Below, piece after piece: positions 7,815 through 18,576 of a DNA stretch of 64,000 bases; position 1 is the stretch's first letter; every line of letters begins with the position of its first letter. The translations under genes were made by a program, and so were the position numbers. The notes under the pieces were generated by a model. That model saw nothing but the letters and a program-made list of their open reading frames with translations. It did no database searches and was not told the DNA's origin. The stretch lies in NCBI RefSeq assembly GCF_004355005.1, contig NZ_SMSJ01000014.1:51566-115565 (forward strand), written 5' to 3'. Origin of the DNA: Dankookia rubra (GTDB lineage Bacteria; Pseudomonadota; Alphaproteobacteria; Acetobacterales; Acetobacteraceae).

Positions 7815-8984
7815 GTGCCAGCCAATATCGATATGATCGAGGGCCTCTTCACCCGGTCCCTCAATGTGCTGGGCTCGCTTCGCGGCGAGGCCAAGGAGGG
7901 CGTCCGCAAGGGGCCGCATTTCCCGATTACCCGCGCCGCGGAACTGGTGAACCGCACCCCGGCCGCCATCCGCGACGCGGAGAAGGACGGCAAGATTCCG
8001 GCGGTGGAGCGCAAGGCATCCGGCCGACGCATCGGCTACTCCCTGGCCGAGGTGAACCACATGCGGGAGGTGTTTAGCACCCGGCCCTGGCGGGCGCCTG
8101 GCGACCCGCTTTCGGTAATTGCGGTCCAGAACTTCAAGGGCGGGGTCGGGAAGTCCACGGTGTCCGCCCACCTGGCGCAGTACCTTGCCATCCGGGGGTA
8201 CCGGGTCTGCCTGATTGACTGTGACAGCCAGGGCTCCAGCACTGCGCTGTTCGGCTATGTGCCCGACCTCGACATCACCGAGGACGAGACGCTGTATCCC
8301 TTCTTCCGGCACGCCGAGACCACGAGCCTGGCCTATGCGGTGCGGGAAACCCACTGGGACGGGCTGTACCTGATCCCGGCCAACCTCAAGCTCTACTCGG
8401 CGGAGTACGAGCTGGCGGCGCGCATGGCCCGGGCGGATCCCACCTTGCTGAACAGGCTGGGGGAGGGGATCACCTCGATCGGCGACCATTTCGACGTCAT
8501 TATCCTCGACCCGCCGCCGGCCCTGGGCACCATCTCGCTCTCGGTGATGCGGGCCGCGAATGCGCTGCTGGTGCCGGTGCCGCCCACCGTGGTGGACTTC
8601 ACCTCGACGACGTCCTTCTTCGCCATGCTCTACGAGACCATGGCCGTCATGGCGGATCGCGACATGCCGGTGGACCTCGCCTGGATGCGCATCCTGGCAA
8701 CCCGGGCCGATGAGCAGAAGTCGATCCAGACCGAGTTGTTGGGAATGATGCGCTCCCTGTTCGGCGAGACCATGCTGCGCACGGTGCTGAAGGACAGCGC
8801 CGAGATCGACAACGCCTCGGCCCGGTTGATGACGGTCTACGAGCTGGAGAAGCCGGTCACCTCGCGCGAGACATACCAGCGTTGCCTGACCTACCTGAAC
8901 GCGACGAATGCCGAGATCGAGACCCAGATCAGGCTGACCTGGCCAAGCCATCGGGAGTCGCTTAAGGCCATCGGGGTGCTTTGA
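7815..8984 (+). CDS. parA: ParA-type partition ATPase
   Basis: A 389-residue Walker-type ATPase that segregates the replicon with ParB. The N-terminal 90 residues carry a helix-turn-helix (ITRAAELVNRTPAAIRDAEK), as in class Ia ParA proteins that also repress their own operon. The deviant Walker A KGGVGKST is at 108-115, the A' motif LIDCDSQGS at 133-141, and Walker B VIILDPPP near 228-235. The motif PVPPTVVDFTST is the usual later conserved block. It lies between rep and parB in the same direction. Length and motifs are complete. Confidence 0.93.
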   Translation: MPANIDMIEGLFTRSLNVLGSLRGEAKEGVRKGPHFPITRAAELVNRTPAAIRDAEKDGKIPAVERKASGRRIGYSLAEVNHMREVFSTRPWRAPGDPLSVIAVQNFKGGVGKSTVSAHLAQYLAIRGYRVCLIDCDSQGSSTALFGYVPDLDITEDETLYPFFRHAETTSLAYAVRETHWDGLYLIPANLKLYSAEYELAARMARADPTLLNRLGEGITSIGDHFDVIILDPPPALGTISLSVMRAANALLVPVPPTVVDFTSTTSFFAMLYETMAVMADRDMPVDLAWMRILATRADEQKSIQTELLGMMRSLFGETMLRTVLKDSAEIDNASARLMTVYELEKPVTSRETYQRCLTYLNATNAEIETQIRLTWPSHRESLKAIGVL

Positions 8985-8993
8985 TCCGACGAC

Positions 8994-9007
8994 TTGCAGG
9001 CCTGCAA
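8994..9007. promoter_or_regulatory. Palindrome between parA and parB, possible parS
   Basis: TTGCAGGCCTGCAA is a perfect 14-bp palindrome in the 60-bp gap between parA and parB. ParB centromeres are commonly palindromes of about this size near or inside par operons. No second copy was spotted by eye. A ParA operator is the alternative. Confidence 0.4.
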
Positions 9008-9044
9008 ACGGCCAACAACTCTTTGAACTAAAAGGGAAATCGGT

Positions 9045-10079
9045 GTGTCCACGGGGAACAAGGGCTTTGCGGCCAAGCTGACCGGCGGCGCGGGCGGGGA
9101 GGGGGAGGGGGCTTCGAAGCCCACAGCCGCCCGCCTGCCGCCGCGCACCGGCATCCTGCAGGCGCGCGACAACACCCTGGCCCAGATCGCCCGCGGTGCC
9201 GCGGTGACGCGCACGCAGGAACTGGTCGATCCCGCCCGCTGCCGCATCTGGGAGCAGCACAACCGTGACTATGCGGCACTGAACACCACGAACTGTGCCG
9301 ACCTGATCGAGAGCTTCAAAGCGCAGGGCAGGCAGGAGATGCCGGCGATCGTCCGGCGCCTGGCCGGCGACCCGCAGCACGATTTCGAGGTGATCTGCGG
9401 CGCCAGGCGGCACTGGACCGCCGCCTGGATGAGGGCGAACAACTACCCCGAATTCCGGTTCCTCATCGAGCCGCGGCAGCTCACGGACGAAGAGGCATTC
9501 CGCCTCGCGGACCTCGAGAACCGCAGCCGGCGGGATCTTTCGGATTACGAGCGCGCCTGCGACTACGCCCGGGCGCTGGAGCGGCACTATCTCGGCAGCC
9601 AGCAGAGAATGGCGGAGCGGCTGGAAGTGTCGGCCAGCTGGCTGAGCCGATTCCTGGAACTGGCCAAGCTGCCGGACGAAGTGGTGCAGGCCTTTGCCAC
9701 GCCGGGTGAGCTTCGGATAAGCCACGCCGCGTCGCTTGCCCCGCTGCTCAACGTGCCGGTGAGGCGGAACGCGATCCTGACTGAAGCCAGCGCCGTCGCC
9801 GCGGAGCAGGCCCGCTTGCGGGAGGAAGGGAAGCCTGGCCTTTCCGCGGCTGCGGTGGTCGGGCGGCTGGTGAAGTCAAATGCCGCAGCTGCCAGGAAAC
9901 CCAAGGTCCCCATGGAGTATGTGGTGCGGGCGGACGACGGAGCGGTGTTGCTCAGGGCCGTGCGGGCCGCTCGTGGCGAGGGTGCCCTGACGATTTCCGT
10001 TCCGGCCCCGCGGAAGGTGACCACGCACGCATTGATGTCCGCGGTTGAGGAGGCACTGGCCAAGCTGGCTCTGTCCTAG
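9045..10079 (+). CDS. parB: ParB-type centromere-binding protein
   Basis: A 344-residue ParB/Spo0J-like CTP-dependent DNA clamp. The ParB N-terminal domain holds the CTP-binding arginine patch in CGARRHWTA (about 118-126) and the ENRSRRDLSDYERA box (158-171). It is followed by a helix-turn-helix (SQQRMAERLEVSASWLSRFL, 185-204) and a C-terminal dimerisation region. The first 40 residues are glycine-rich and flexible. The start is a GTG at 9045, supported by AAGGGAAA about six bases upstream. It is the last gene of the rep-parA-parB block. Confidence 0.92.
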   Translation: MSTGNKGFAAKLTGGAGGEGEGASKPTAARLPPRTGILQARDNTLAQIARGAAVTRTQELVDPARCRIWEQHNRDYAALNTTNCADLIESFKAQGRQEMPAIVRRLAGDPQHDFEVICGARRHWTAAWMRANNYPEFRFLIEPRQLTDEEAFRLADLENRSRRDLSDYERACDYARALERHYLGSQQRMAERLEVSASWLSRFLELAKLPDEVVQAFATPGELRISHAASLAPLLNVPVRRNAILTEASAVAAEQARLREEGKPGLSAAAVVGRLVKSNAAAARKPKVPMEYVVRADDGAVLLRAVRAARGEGALTISVPAPRKVTTHALMSAVEEALAKLALS

Positions 10080-10173
10080 CACCCGCTTCGCACCGTGACC
10101 GGGCCGGAGCACGAGGGCAGGGGGGGGGACAGCCGATTTCCTTGCCGGCGTGCATGGACGACCGCGCAGGCCG

Positions 10174-10488
10174 TCAACCAACCGGGGGCGGCAGCCGCTG
10201 CGGGCCGGGCGGCTGGGCCTCAAGCCGGGCCAGGCGCTCCAGGATGGGGCCCAGCGCCTGAGTGACAGCCATCGCGGCGCTGCCCTGCGCCTTGGTGGTA
10301 ACCACCTCGTCCAGGCTCTCGAGCCGCGCCTCGATCCGGATCCGCCGGTCCCGCAGCTCCTACATCTGGCCGCGAAGTTCTTTGATAGCGGCCTTATTCT
10401 CCGCCGCAAGCTCGGCCAGCCTCTTCTCTGCCTCCGTCAGGCGGTGCACCGCCAGCGCGACGGCCTTCAGGTCGTCCCAGATTGCCAC
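10174..10488 (-). pseudogene. Small coiled-coil protein interrupted by an amber codon
   Basis: From a GTG at 10488, six bases after the preceding gene, the frame encodes VAIWDDLKAVALAVHRLTEA EKRLAELAAENKAAIKELRG in sequence and then QM, before TAG (10362-10360). It then continues without a break: ELRDRRIRIEARLESLDEVV … LGPILERLARLEAQPPGP to TGA at 10174. The heptad pattern runs straight through the stop, so a CAG-to-TAG change (Gln to amber) is the simplest explanation. The full product would be 104 residues, largely coiled coil. Function unknown. Confidence 0.55.
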
Positions 10489-10494
10489 CCGCCG

Positions 10495-10731
10495 TCAGCC
10501 CGCCAGGAGCGCCTCGGTCTCGTCGATGTTGCGGTGAATGCGGTCGAGTAGGCTGGCCAGCTCGGCGCGGGCGCTTGCCGAAACCCGGGCTGCGCCCCGT
10601 AGGCTTCCCCCGGCCTTCGCGGCAGGTTTCTTCGCCGCTGGGCGCTTGGCCGTCGCCTTCGCAGCGACCTTCCGGCTGGACCGGCTGCCAGGCTTGGAGG
10701 ATCGAGTGGTCGTGCAGCTCGAGACTGCCAA
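10495..10731 (-). CDS. Small Lys/Ala-rich basic protein
   Basis: A 78-residue protein with a histone-tail-like stretch (KVAAKATAKRPAAKKPAAKA) followed by an amphipathic helix (SARAELASLLDRIHRNIDET). It would bind nucleic acid or be a coiled-coil partner. The start shown is a TTG with no clear ribosome site, so the true N-terminus is uncertain. It lies six bases upstream of the amber-interrupted coiled-coil gene and probably forms an operon with it. No family recognised. Confidence 0.4.
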   Translation of the reverse strand: MAVSSCTTTRSSKPGSRSSRKVAAKATAKRPAAKKPAAKAGGSLRGAARVSASARAELASLLDRIHRNIDETEALLAG

Positions 10732-11362
10732 GGCAAGCCGGAACCGCCCCCGATCACAGCCAAGCCATGATAATTTGGAGGGTGTCGAACCAGCGTGGCG
10801 TTTGCGCAGGGCCGAGTAGGGCGGCGAGCCTGCCGCGCATCGAGAATGCTCTCTCTCGCTTGCGGCAAGCCGGCATTATGGCAAGCTGGAATGTGCCTCG
10901 ACAAACTCCCACAGCGACGCCAAGGGGCAGGGGGAGGGGCATGCGGAGGGGTGGGTAATTAGCTCACCGCAACTTTCTCCTCCGAGGCCGTCTCCTTCTG
11001 GCTGAGGCTGGCGGCTGGCGCCGCAGAGGCCGTCGTCCGCCGGCAGACGCGGTTACCGGCGACATCGCGGCAGCGGTCGGCGCGCCCTGCCTGCGGCAGC
11101 GCCACGGCCAGATCCGCGCGCGTGTGCCGCGGTATTGCGCACGACGTTCGATCTGCCGCTGTCACCAAAAGGTGATGCAGGTAAATGCACAACGTTGATG
11201 AAAAGCCCAGGCAAAACGCGGCAGCCTGAAGGTGAAAATTCGCAATGACGAGCTCGTAACGTCCAGGCCTTCATTATCAGTGCATCACAGAATTTGACTC
11301 GACATCTGTGGCTTGTACGAACGACAGGTTTCGCCTTTTGGAATTTAGAATAGGGGGGATAA
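10732..11362. other. Regulatory gap upstream of the eCIS operon
   Basis: About 630 bases without a supported gene. A minus-strand frame (11192-10959) has a C-R-D-V-A-G-N-R-V-C-R motif, but it lacks a start and family context. The right half is AT-richer than the surroundings and leads into the eCIS promoter region. Confidence 0.4.
11294..11321 (+). promoter_or_regulatory. Possible promoter of the eCIS operon
   Basis: TTGACT (11294-11299) and TACGAA (11316-11321) are spaced 16 bp in the AT-richer leader, 42 bases before the sheath start. A strong ribosome site (AGGGGGGAT) follows just before the ATG. The -35 box is good and the -10 box only fair. Confidence 0.4.
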
Positions 11363-13006
11363 ATGCCGGTCTCGGTCACGTATCCTGGCGTCTATTTTGA
11401 GGAACTGCCGAGCTCGGTGCACACGATCGTGCCGGTGCCGACCTCGATCACGGCGATCGTTGGTTTCGCATCGAGCGGCCCCGAGAACGAACCGATCCAC
11501 GTCTTCAGCCCCGCCGACTATGCGCGGGAATTCCACAGCGACGGCACCATGCCGCTTGATCTCGCGGTGGCGATGTACTTCCAGAATGGTGGCGGCGAGG
11601 CGATCGTGGTCCGCGTCGCCGGCGATGCGGCGATGGCGACGGCCGCAGTTGGCAACACGCTCAAGCTGCAGGCGCGCGCCTCGGGCGCCGCGGGCACGAA
11701 CCTCAAGGTCGTGATCGATCGCCAGGGGCTTTCCGCCACGGAAATACCGACCGCCTATAACCTAACGATCACCACGGTCACCGGGCCGAAGGTGTCGGAG
11801 CGCTTTGCGCGGGTTTCCACCGATCCGGACAATGCGCGCGCAGCCGGCAAGCTGCTGCAGGGGTCGCAGCTGGTGTCCGTTCTCCCACCCGCGTCGTCGC
11901 CAGCGGCCACGCCCCCCGTCGCCGCACCGGGCGCCGGACCACCGCCAGCGTCGCCGCCCACGCCGGCCCCCACGCCGGCCCCCACCCCGGCACCGGGCGC
12001 CGCACCGCCGGCTGCCGCGCCAGCCGCCCCGCCCGACCCTCCGGACGGCGAATACCCTTTCGCCGCGGGGACCCAGACGACGCTGCCCGCCGAGGTTGCG
12101 CTGGTCGGCGCTGACGACGGTACCGGCAACCCGACGGGCTTCCATGCGGTCGCCAAACACAACACGTTCTTCAACCTGCTCGTGCTCACGCCGTTGCCGG
12201 GGCAGCCTGACGTGTCCACCGCGACGCTCGCCCGGGCCGCCGAGTTCGCGCACCGGCGCCGCGCGATGCTGATCGTCGATGCGCCGGCCACCTGGGATAC
12301 GGTGGACAAGGCGGCGAAGGGGCGCGACGACCTGTTTGGCCTGTTCGGCACCGATGACCGGACCAATGCTGCCGTCTACTTCCCGCGCCTCGTCGTTCCC
12401 GATGGACGTGGTGGGACGATCTCCGGCGTCGGTCCCGCGGCGGCGATCGCCGGGCGCTACGCGGCGACCGACGCGGCGCGCGGCGTGTGGAAGGCGCCAG
12501 CCGGGTTCAACGTGCAGTTCAGCGGCGTGGCGGCGCTCACGCTGCGGATGTCGGACGAGGAGAACGGGCGGCTTAACCCGGTCGCGGTGAACTGCCTGCG
12601 TACGCTGCCGGTCGCGGGCAACGTGATCTGGGGCGCGCGCACCATGGCAGGGGATGACACTGGTGGGTCGCAGTGGAAATACGTGCCGGTCCGCCGGCTC
12701 GCGCTGTTCATCGAGGAGAGCCTGTTCCGCGGCACCCAATGGGTGGTGTTCGAGCCCAACGACGAGCCACTCTGGGCGCAGGTGCGGCTCAATCTCGGGG
12801 CTTTCATGCATACGCTGTTCCGGCAGGGCGCATTCCAGGGCACGACCGCCAAGGACGCATATTTCGTCAAATGCGACAAGGACACCAACCCACAGGCTGA
12901 TATCGACCGCGGCATCCTCAACGTCATCGTCGGCTTCGCGCCGCTGAAACCGGCCGAGTTCGTGATCATCAAAATCCAGCAGATCTCGCCGCAGCTCGAG
13001 ACGTGA
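11363..13006 (+). CDS. eCIS contractile sheath protein (Cis2-like)
   Basis: The sheath subunit that surrounds the inner tube and contracts to drive it. The 547-residue protein opens VTYPGVYFEELPSSVHTI, the conserved start of phage and eCIS tail sheaths. It has the typical N-terminal fold (TSITAIVGFASSGPENEPI, ALAVAMYFQNGGGEAIVVRV-like strands) and a C-terminal sheath domain with VPVRRLALFIEESLFRGTQW and FVKCDKDTNPQADIDRGIL. Between them (about residues 172-231) lies an unusual Pro/Ala-rich tract with repeated PAPTPAP units, probably a surface-exposed linker. It is the first gene of the operon, with a strong ribosome site. Confidence 0.95.
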   Translation: MPVSVTYPGVYFEELPSSVHTIVPVPTSITAIVGFASSGPENEPIHVFSPADYAREFHSDGTMPLDLAVAMYFQNGGGEAIVVRVAGDAAMATAAVGNTLKLQARASGAAGTNLKVVIDRQGLSATEIPTAYNLTITTVTGPKVSERFARVSTDPDNARAAGKLLQGSQLVSVLPPASSPAATPPVAAPGAGPPPASPPTPAPTPAPTPAPGAAPPAAAPAAPPDPPDGEYPFAAGTQTTLPAEVALVGADDGTGNPTGFHAVAKHNTFFNLLVLTPLPGQPDVSTATLARAAEFAHRRRAMLIVDAPATWDTVDKAAKGRDDLFGLFGTDDRTNAAVYFPRLVVPDGRGGTISGVGPAAAIAGRYAATDAARGVWKAPAGFNVQFSGVAALTLRMSDEENGRLNPVAVNCLRTLPVAGNVIWGARTMAGDDTGGSQWKYVPVRRLALFIEESLFRGTQWVVFEPNDEPLWAQVRLNLGAFMHTLFRQGAFQGTTAKDAYFVKCDKDTNPQADIDRGILNVIVGFAPLKPAEFVIIKIQQISPQLET

Positions 13007-13016
13007 GGAGGCAGCC

Positions 13017-13544
13017 TTGGCCCAGTTCACCGTGAACCGCCGCTTCGACCCGTACAAGAACTTCAAGTTCCGGGTTAAGTGGGACGGCAACTACGTCGCC
13101 GGGATCAGCAAGGTCTCCGGCTTCAAGCGGACGACCGAGGTAGTGAAGCACCGCGAGGGCGGTGACCCCAGCACCAGCCGCAAGTCGCCGGGACGCACCG
13201 AGTATGACGCGATCACCCTGGAACGCGGCGTGACGCATGACGCGGAGTTCGAGCGCTGGGCCAACAAGGTCTGGGATTTCGGTGGCGGCGCAGGACAGGA
13301 ATCCTCGCTCGCGGATTTCCGCAAGGACCTGCTGATCGAGATGCAGAACGAAGCCGGCCAGGTCGTCGTGATCTACAAGATCTTCCGCGCCTGGGTGTCG
13401 GAGTACCAGCCGCTGCCCGACCTCGATGCCAATGCCAACGCGGTCGCGCTGCAGCACATCAAGCTGGAGAACGAGGGCTGGGAGCGCGACCCCGACGTGA
13501 CCGAGCCGACCGAGCCGACCTTCACTGCGCCCGCCGGCGGCTAA
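13017..13544 (+). CDS. eCIS inner tube protein (Cis1-like)
   Basis: The tube subunit (gp19/Hcp-like fold) that stacks inside the sheath. The 175-residue protein has the family hallmarks: DPYKNFKFRVKWDGNYVAGI, SKVSGFKRTTEVVKHREGGD, and the block TEYDAITLERGVTHDAEFE. The tail TEPTEPTFTAPAGG is flexible. The start is TTG at 13017, supported by GAGGAGG six bases before it; the codon choice may tune expression. There is only one tube gene here, whereas Afp/PVC-type loci have several. Confidence 0.95.
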   Translation: MAQFTVNRRFDPYKNFKFRVKWDGNYVAGISKVSGFKRTTEVVKHREGGDPSTSRKSPGRTEYDAITLERGVTHDAEFERWANKVWDFGGGAGQESSLADFRKDLLIEMQNEAGQVVVIYKIFRAWVSEYQPLPDLDANANAVALQHIKLENEGWERDPDVTEPTEPTFTAPAGG

Positions 13545-13546
13545 CC

Positions 13547-14269
13547 ATGCCGCCCCGGCCCGACCGCCTGTTGCGCGCCTGGGAACGCGGCGTCGGGCGT
13601 CCGCTGGCGGACGCCGCGCGCCTGGCGCTGGAAGCGCTGTCGCCGGCCGGGACGCCGGTGGCGGCGGCGCTGCATGCGCGGGACGCGGCGCTGCTGCGGG
13701 CGCGTATGGCGCTGCGCGGGCCGATGCTGGACGCCGTGGTGCGCTGCCCCCACTGCACTGAGGTCTTCGACCTGACGCTCGATCTTGGTGCGCTGGCGGC
13801 TCCGGTAGCACCGGCGGCCCCGGTGACGGTCCGCCTCGGCGGATGGGAAGCGCGGGTGCGGCCGCCGGTGGAACAGGACCTGGAAGCGCTGGAAGGGCTA
13901 TCACCCGCCGCCTTCGCCGCGGCGCTGTTCCGCCGTTGCGTGGAAGCGGCGACGTGCGACGGCCTGGCGGTGGCCGTCACCGAACTGCCGGCGGAACTGC
14001 GTGCGGCGGCGGCGGCGGCGCTGGCGGCGCAGGGCATGGAAGGGCCGGCGGCCGACCTCACCTGTGGCGCCTGTGCCCATGCCTGGCGTGCGCCGCTCGA
14101 CGTCGCGCGCGTCGTCATCGGCGAATTGGAGGCATGGGCGCGGCGGGAATTGGCCGAGGTACACCGGATCGCCCACGCCTATCACTGGCGGGAGGCCGAT
14201 ATCCTCCGTCTGTCGCCGGTGCGGCGGCGGTTCTACCTGGAAGCCATCGGGCTGGAAGCGCTTCGGTGA
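13547..14269 (+). CDS. Zinc-finger baseplate-associated protein
   Basis: A 240-residue protein with two Cys pairs, CPHC (about 67-70) and CGAC (about 172-175), that could bind one zinc ion. Phage gp26-type baseplate proteins carry similar fingers. The C-terminal segment (ELAEVHRIAHAYHWREADIL and SPVRRRFYLEAIGL) matches a short module common in eCIS and phage loci just after the tube gene, where tail-assembly chaperones often sit. It follows the tube by two bases and overlaps the next gene. Role inferred: tube or baseplate assembly. Confidence 0.65.
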   Translation: MPPRPDRLLRAWERGVGRPLADAARLALEALSPAGTPVAAALHARDAALLRARMALRGPMLDAVVRCPHCTEVFDLTLDLGALAAPVAPAAPVTVRLGGWEARVRPPVEQDLEALEGLSPAAFAAALFRRCVEAATCDGLAVAVTELPAELRAAAAAALAAQGMEGPAADLTCGACAHAWRAPLDVARVVIGELEAWARRELAEVHRIAHAYHWREADILRLSPVRRRFYLEAIGLEALR

Positions 14270-15237
14270 GCGACCTGTTCGATCGGGTCGCGGCGCAGGC
14301 GCTCGGGCTGCCTTCGGCACTGCGCCCGCGCCCGCGCAGCCGCTTCGAGCCGGAGACGGTCGATGAGCGCGGATTCAGCACCGACCCACCCCATGCCGAG
14401 GCGCACGATCTGGACGGCCCCGGGACGGCCGAGCCCGGCACAGGCCTGCCCGATGCGGTCGGCGTCACGGCAGTCCCAGCGGTGCAGGTCGCGGCGGACG
14501 CCGCCGCCGCGACGCAGCACGGCCCCACGGGTGCGCCGCCAGCGGTGCGGGTGCAGGACTTGCGCGCAGTCGCCCTGCCGGTCGTCGGAGCAAAGACCGG
14601 GGCGGCGCCGGAGCACGGATCACGCCATCCCGATTCCGCCCCGGAGCGAGCCTCGGCCGGAGAAGGCAGCAAGCATCCCCTGATGGCGCAGGATGAGGCG
14701 CCAGACCTGCGTCAGGCACCGTCCATGACCTTGCCGGGCGACAGCCCTCTGTCGAACGCCGACGTGGGCCGCAGCCTGGTCCCTAGCACGCCGGTGCGCC
14801 CCACGGCAGGCTTGGCTGCCCCAGCGCGGCAAGCGGTCCGCCAAGACCCGCCCGGCGGCCCGCACGGCGCGGCAATCGCGCCGCCAACCCGCGCCGAGAC
14901 CCGATATTCCGGGGTGGCCGAAAGCGCGCCGGGTGACCGCTCTGCCGAGCCGCCCCGACCCGTGCCAAGCCTACCGCCTGGCGCGCCTGTGGTCGCGCCC
15001 GCCTCCCATTTCGCGCTGCCGCCCGGCCGGGCAGCGGCAAGCCTGCCGGGGCGGGACGAGGCGGCGCCGCGGTCGCCGGACGCCTTGCCACAGGCCGCGC
15101 TGCCGTCCGCGGTCGAGATCACCATCGGTCGCCTGGAGATCCGCGCCGATCCCGCACCCGCTGCCCGGCCGGCCAAGCTCTTGGCACCGCATCTCAACCT
15201 CGCCGCCTGGCGCGCGCAACGAGAGCGCGACGGATGA
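14266..15237 (+). CDS. eCIS-associated disordered protein with a conserved C-terminal motif
   Basis: A 323-residue protein beginning at a GTG that overlaps the previous stop (GTGA). It starts with an amphipathic helix (MSDLFDRVAAQALGLPSALR), then about 250 residues of Pro/Ala/Arg-rich sequence without predicted fold. It ends with VEITIGRLEIRADPAPAARP and LNLAAWRAQRERDG. The closing VxITIGRLEIRA motif recurs, from memory, in proteins at this position of actinobacterial-type eCIS loci. It may be a linear docking motif for the ATPase or cap. No enzyme domain seen. Confidence 0.65.
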   Translation: MSDLFDRVAAQALGLPSALRPRPRSRFEPETVDERGFSTDPPHAEAHDLDGPGTAEPGTGLPDAVGVTAVPAVQVAADAAAATQHGPTGAPPAVRVQDLRAVALPVVGAKTGAAPEHGSRHPDSAPERASAGEGSKHPLMAQDEAPDLRQAPSMTLPGDSPLSNADVGRSLVPSTPVRPTAGLAAPARQAVRQDPPGGPHGAAIAPPTRAETRYSGVAESAPGDRSAEPPRPVPSLPPGAPVVAPASHFALPPGRAAASLPGRDEAAPRSPDALPQAALPSAVEITIGRLEIRADPAPAARPAKLLAPHLNLAAWRAQRERDG

Positions 15238-16441
15238 GTAGCCCACTGGCCGTCGCCGCCGTCACCGCGACGCTGCGGCGCCTGCTCGACCGGGCGCTGG
15301 CGGCGCAGGCGGAGAGCCTGCCCGTGACGGACCTCGACAACGTGGCCGTGACTATGCAGCCGCTCGACCGTGCGCGCGACCCAGCGGCGACCGGGAACCA
15401 GGTGAACCTGTTCCTCTACTTGGTTGCGCCGAATGCGGCCTGGCGCAACCAGGACATGCCCGGCCACAGCCGCCCCGGCGAGATTGCCGCCGCGCCGCTG
15501 GCGCTGAACCTCTATTACCTGCTCAGCGCCTATGGGATGGAGAACGACGCGAGTGGGCCGTTCAGCCACATGCTGCTCGGCCATGCGATGAGCGCCCTGC
15601 ATGACCACCCGCTGCTCGGCGCGGAGGAGATCGCCGCGGCGCTGCCGGCCAGCGACCTGGGCCATCAGATCGAGCGCGTGCGGATCACGCTGCAACCGCT
15701 CTCCATCGAGGAGATCTCGAAGATCTGGGCGGGGTTCCAGATGCAGTACCGGCTCTCGGTCGCCTACGAGGCCGCGGTGGTGCTGATCGACAGCCGTCGC
15801 CCGCTGCGTGCCGCGCCGCCGGTGCTGCGGCGCGGGGCGGGCGGGACCGGCTTCGATTCGACGGCCGCGCTGCGCAGCGCCTGGCCGCGGCTGGACAGCC
15901 TGGCGCCGGCACGGCCGGTGCGGCCCGGCGAAACGGTGCGCGCCCGCGGCAGCGGGCTGGGGACAGGGACGATTACCGCCCGCTTCGCGCCGCTGCTTGG
16001 CGGCGCACCCCTGGAGGTGCCGGCCGCGCGGGATGCGGCGAGCGGCGAGGTGCTGGTCGCCGTGCCGGCCGATGGCAGCCTGCCCGCCGGGCCCTGCATG
16101 CTGAGTCTGGCGGTGGACGGTGCTCGCCGGACCACCGAGTTGCCGCTGCTGCTGGCCCCGCGCATCGTGACCCCCATGCCGGCGACCGCCGCGGCCGGGC
16201 TGCTGACGCTCACCGTCGTGACACCGGTGCGGGTGGGCCAGCGCGTGGCCTTGATCCTCAGCGACCGCGAGGTGCCGGCGGCGCAGGTGGCGGGCGATAC
16301 GCTGCGCTTCGACCTCGCTGGGGTGGCGCCCGGCGACTACCCGGTGCGGCTGCGGGTGGACGGGGTGGACAGCTTGGCGCTGCGCGACCCGGATGCCGCG
16401 CTGCTGGAGGTCGATCCGACCCAGATGGTCACGGTGCCGCC

Positions 16442-16445
<4 letters not shown>
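15234..16445 (+). CDS. eCIS cap/tail-terminator protein, DUF4255 (Pvc16-like)
   Basis: The protein expected to close the distal end of tube and sheath. Residues 1-190 form the Pvc16 N-terminal domain: TATLRRLLDRALAAQ, then NQVNLFLYLVAPNAAWRNQD, PLALNLYYLLSAYG, SHMLLGHAMSALHDHPLL and ERVRITLQPLSIEEISKIW. The remaining 210 residues are Ig-like beta repeats (about 225-400) with RPGETVRARGSGL. These extra Ig-like domains are known in longer Pvc16 proteins and may decorate the particle end. It overlaps both neighbours by four bases (ATGA, GTGA). Confidence 0.9.
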
Positions 16446-18369
<1,924 letters not shown>

Positions 18370-18373
<4 letters not shown>

Positions 18374-18576
18374 CGCTGCGGGTGCATATCGAGCGACTTG
18401 TCGTCGACGCGCGCGCCTTGCCGGCGGCGCAGGTGCAGGCGTTCCGCGCGGCGCTTGCGGCAGAACTCGCCGGCGGCGGTCGGCGCGGCGACCGGGCCGG
18501 CCCACCCGCCGACCCCGTGGCGAGACTGGCCGGCCGTACCGCCGACGCGATCCGCCGGCGCATGGCGCGGCCATGA
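18370..18576 (+). CDS. Small conserved eCIS protein
   Basis: A 68-residue protein, MTLRVHIERLVVDARALPAA followed by an Ala/Arg-rich helix and a basic end (DAIRRRMARP). It overlaps the ATPase gene (ATGA) and the following DUF4157 gene (ATGA). Similar small proteins beginning with a strand x-V-H-I-x-R-L-V-L-D sit beside the ATPase in related eCIS loci, from memory. Function unknown; the ATPase-effector position suggests a loading adaptor. Confidence 0.65.

Noticed and set aside
7758-9725. 655-residue leftward open frame across parA and parB
   Set aside because: It is an antisense shadow of two clear partition genes, with no ribosome site or domain.
11940-12010. Short tandem DNA repeats that might be a CRISPR-like or VNTR array
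   Set aside because: They are in-frame codon repeats of the Pro/Ala tract in the sheath gene, without spacers.
13843-15237. 464-residue version of the disordered eCIS protein
   Set aside because: Its first 140 residues overlap the zinc-finger gene out of frame; the GTG at 14266 overlapping the stop fits the operon pattern.
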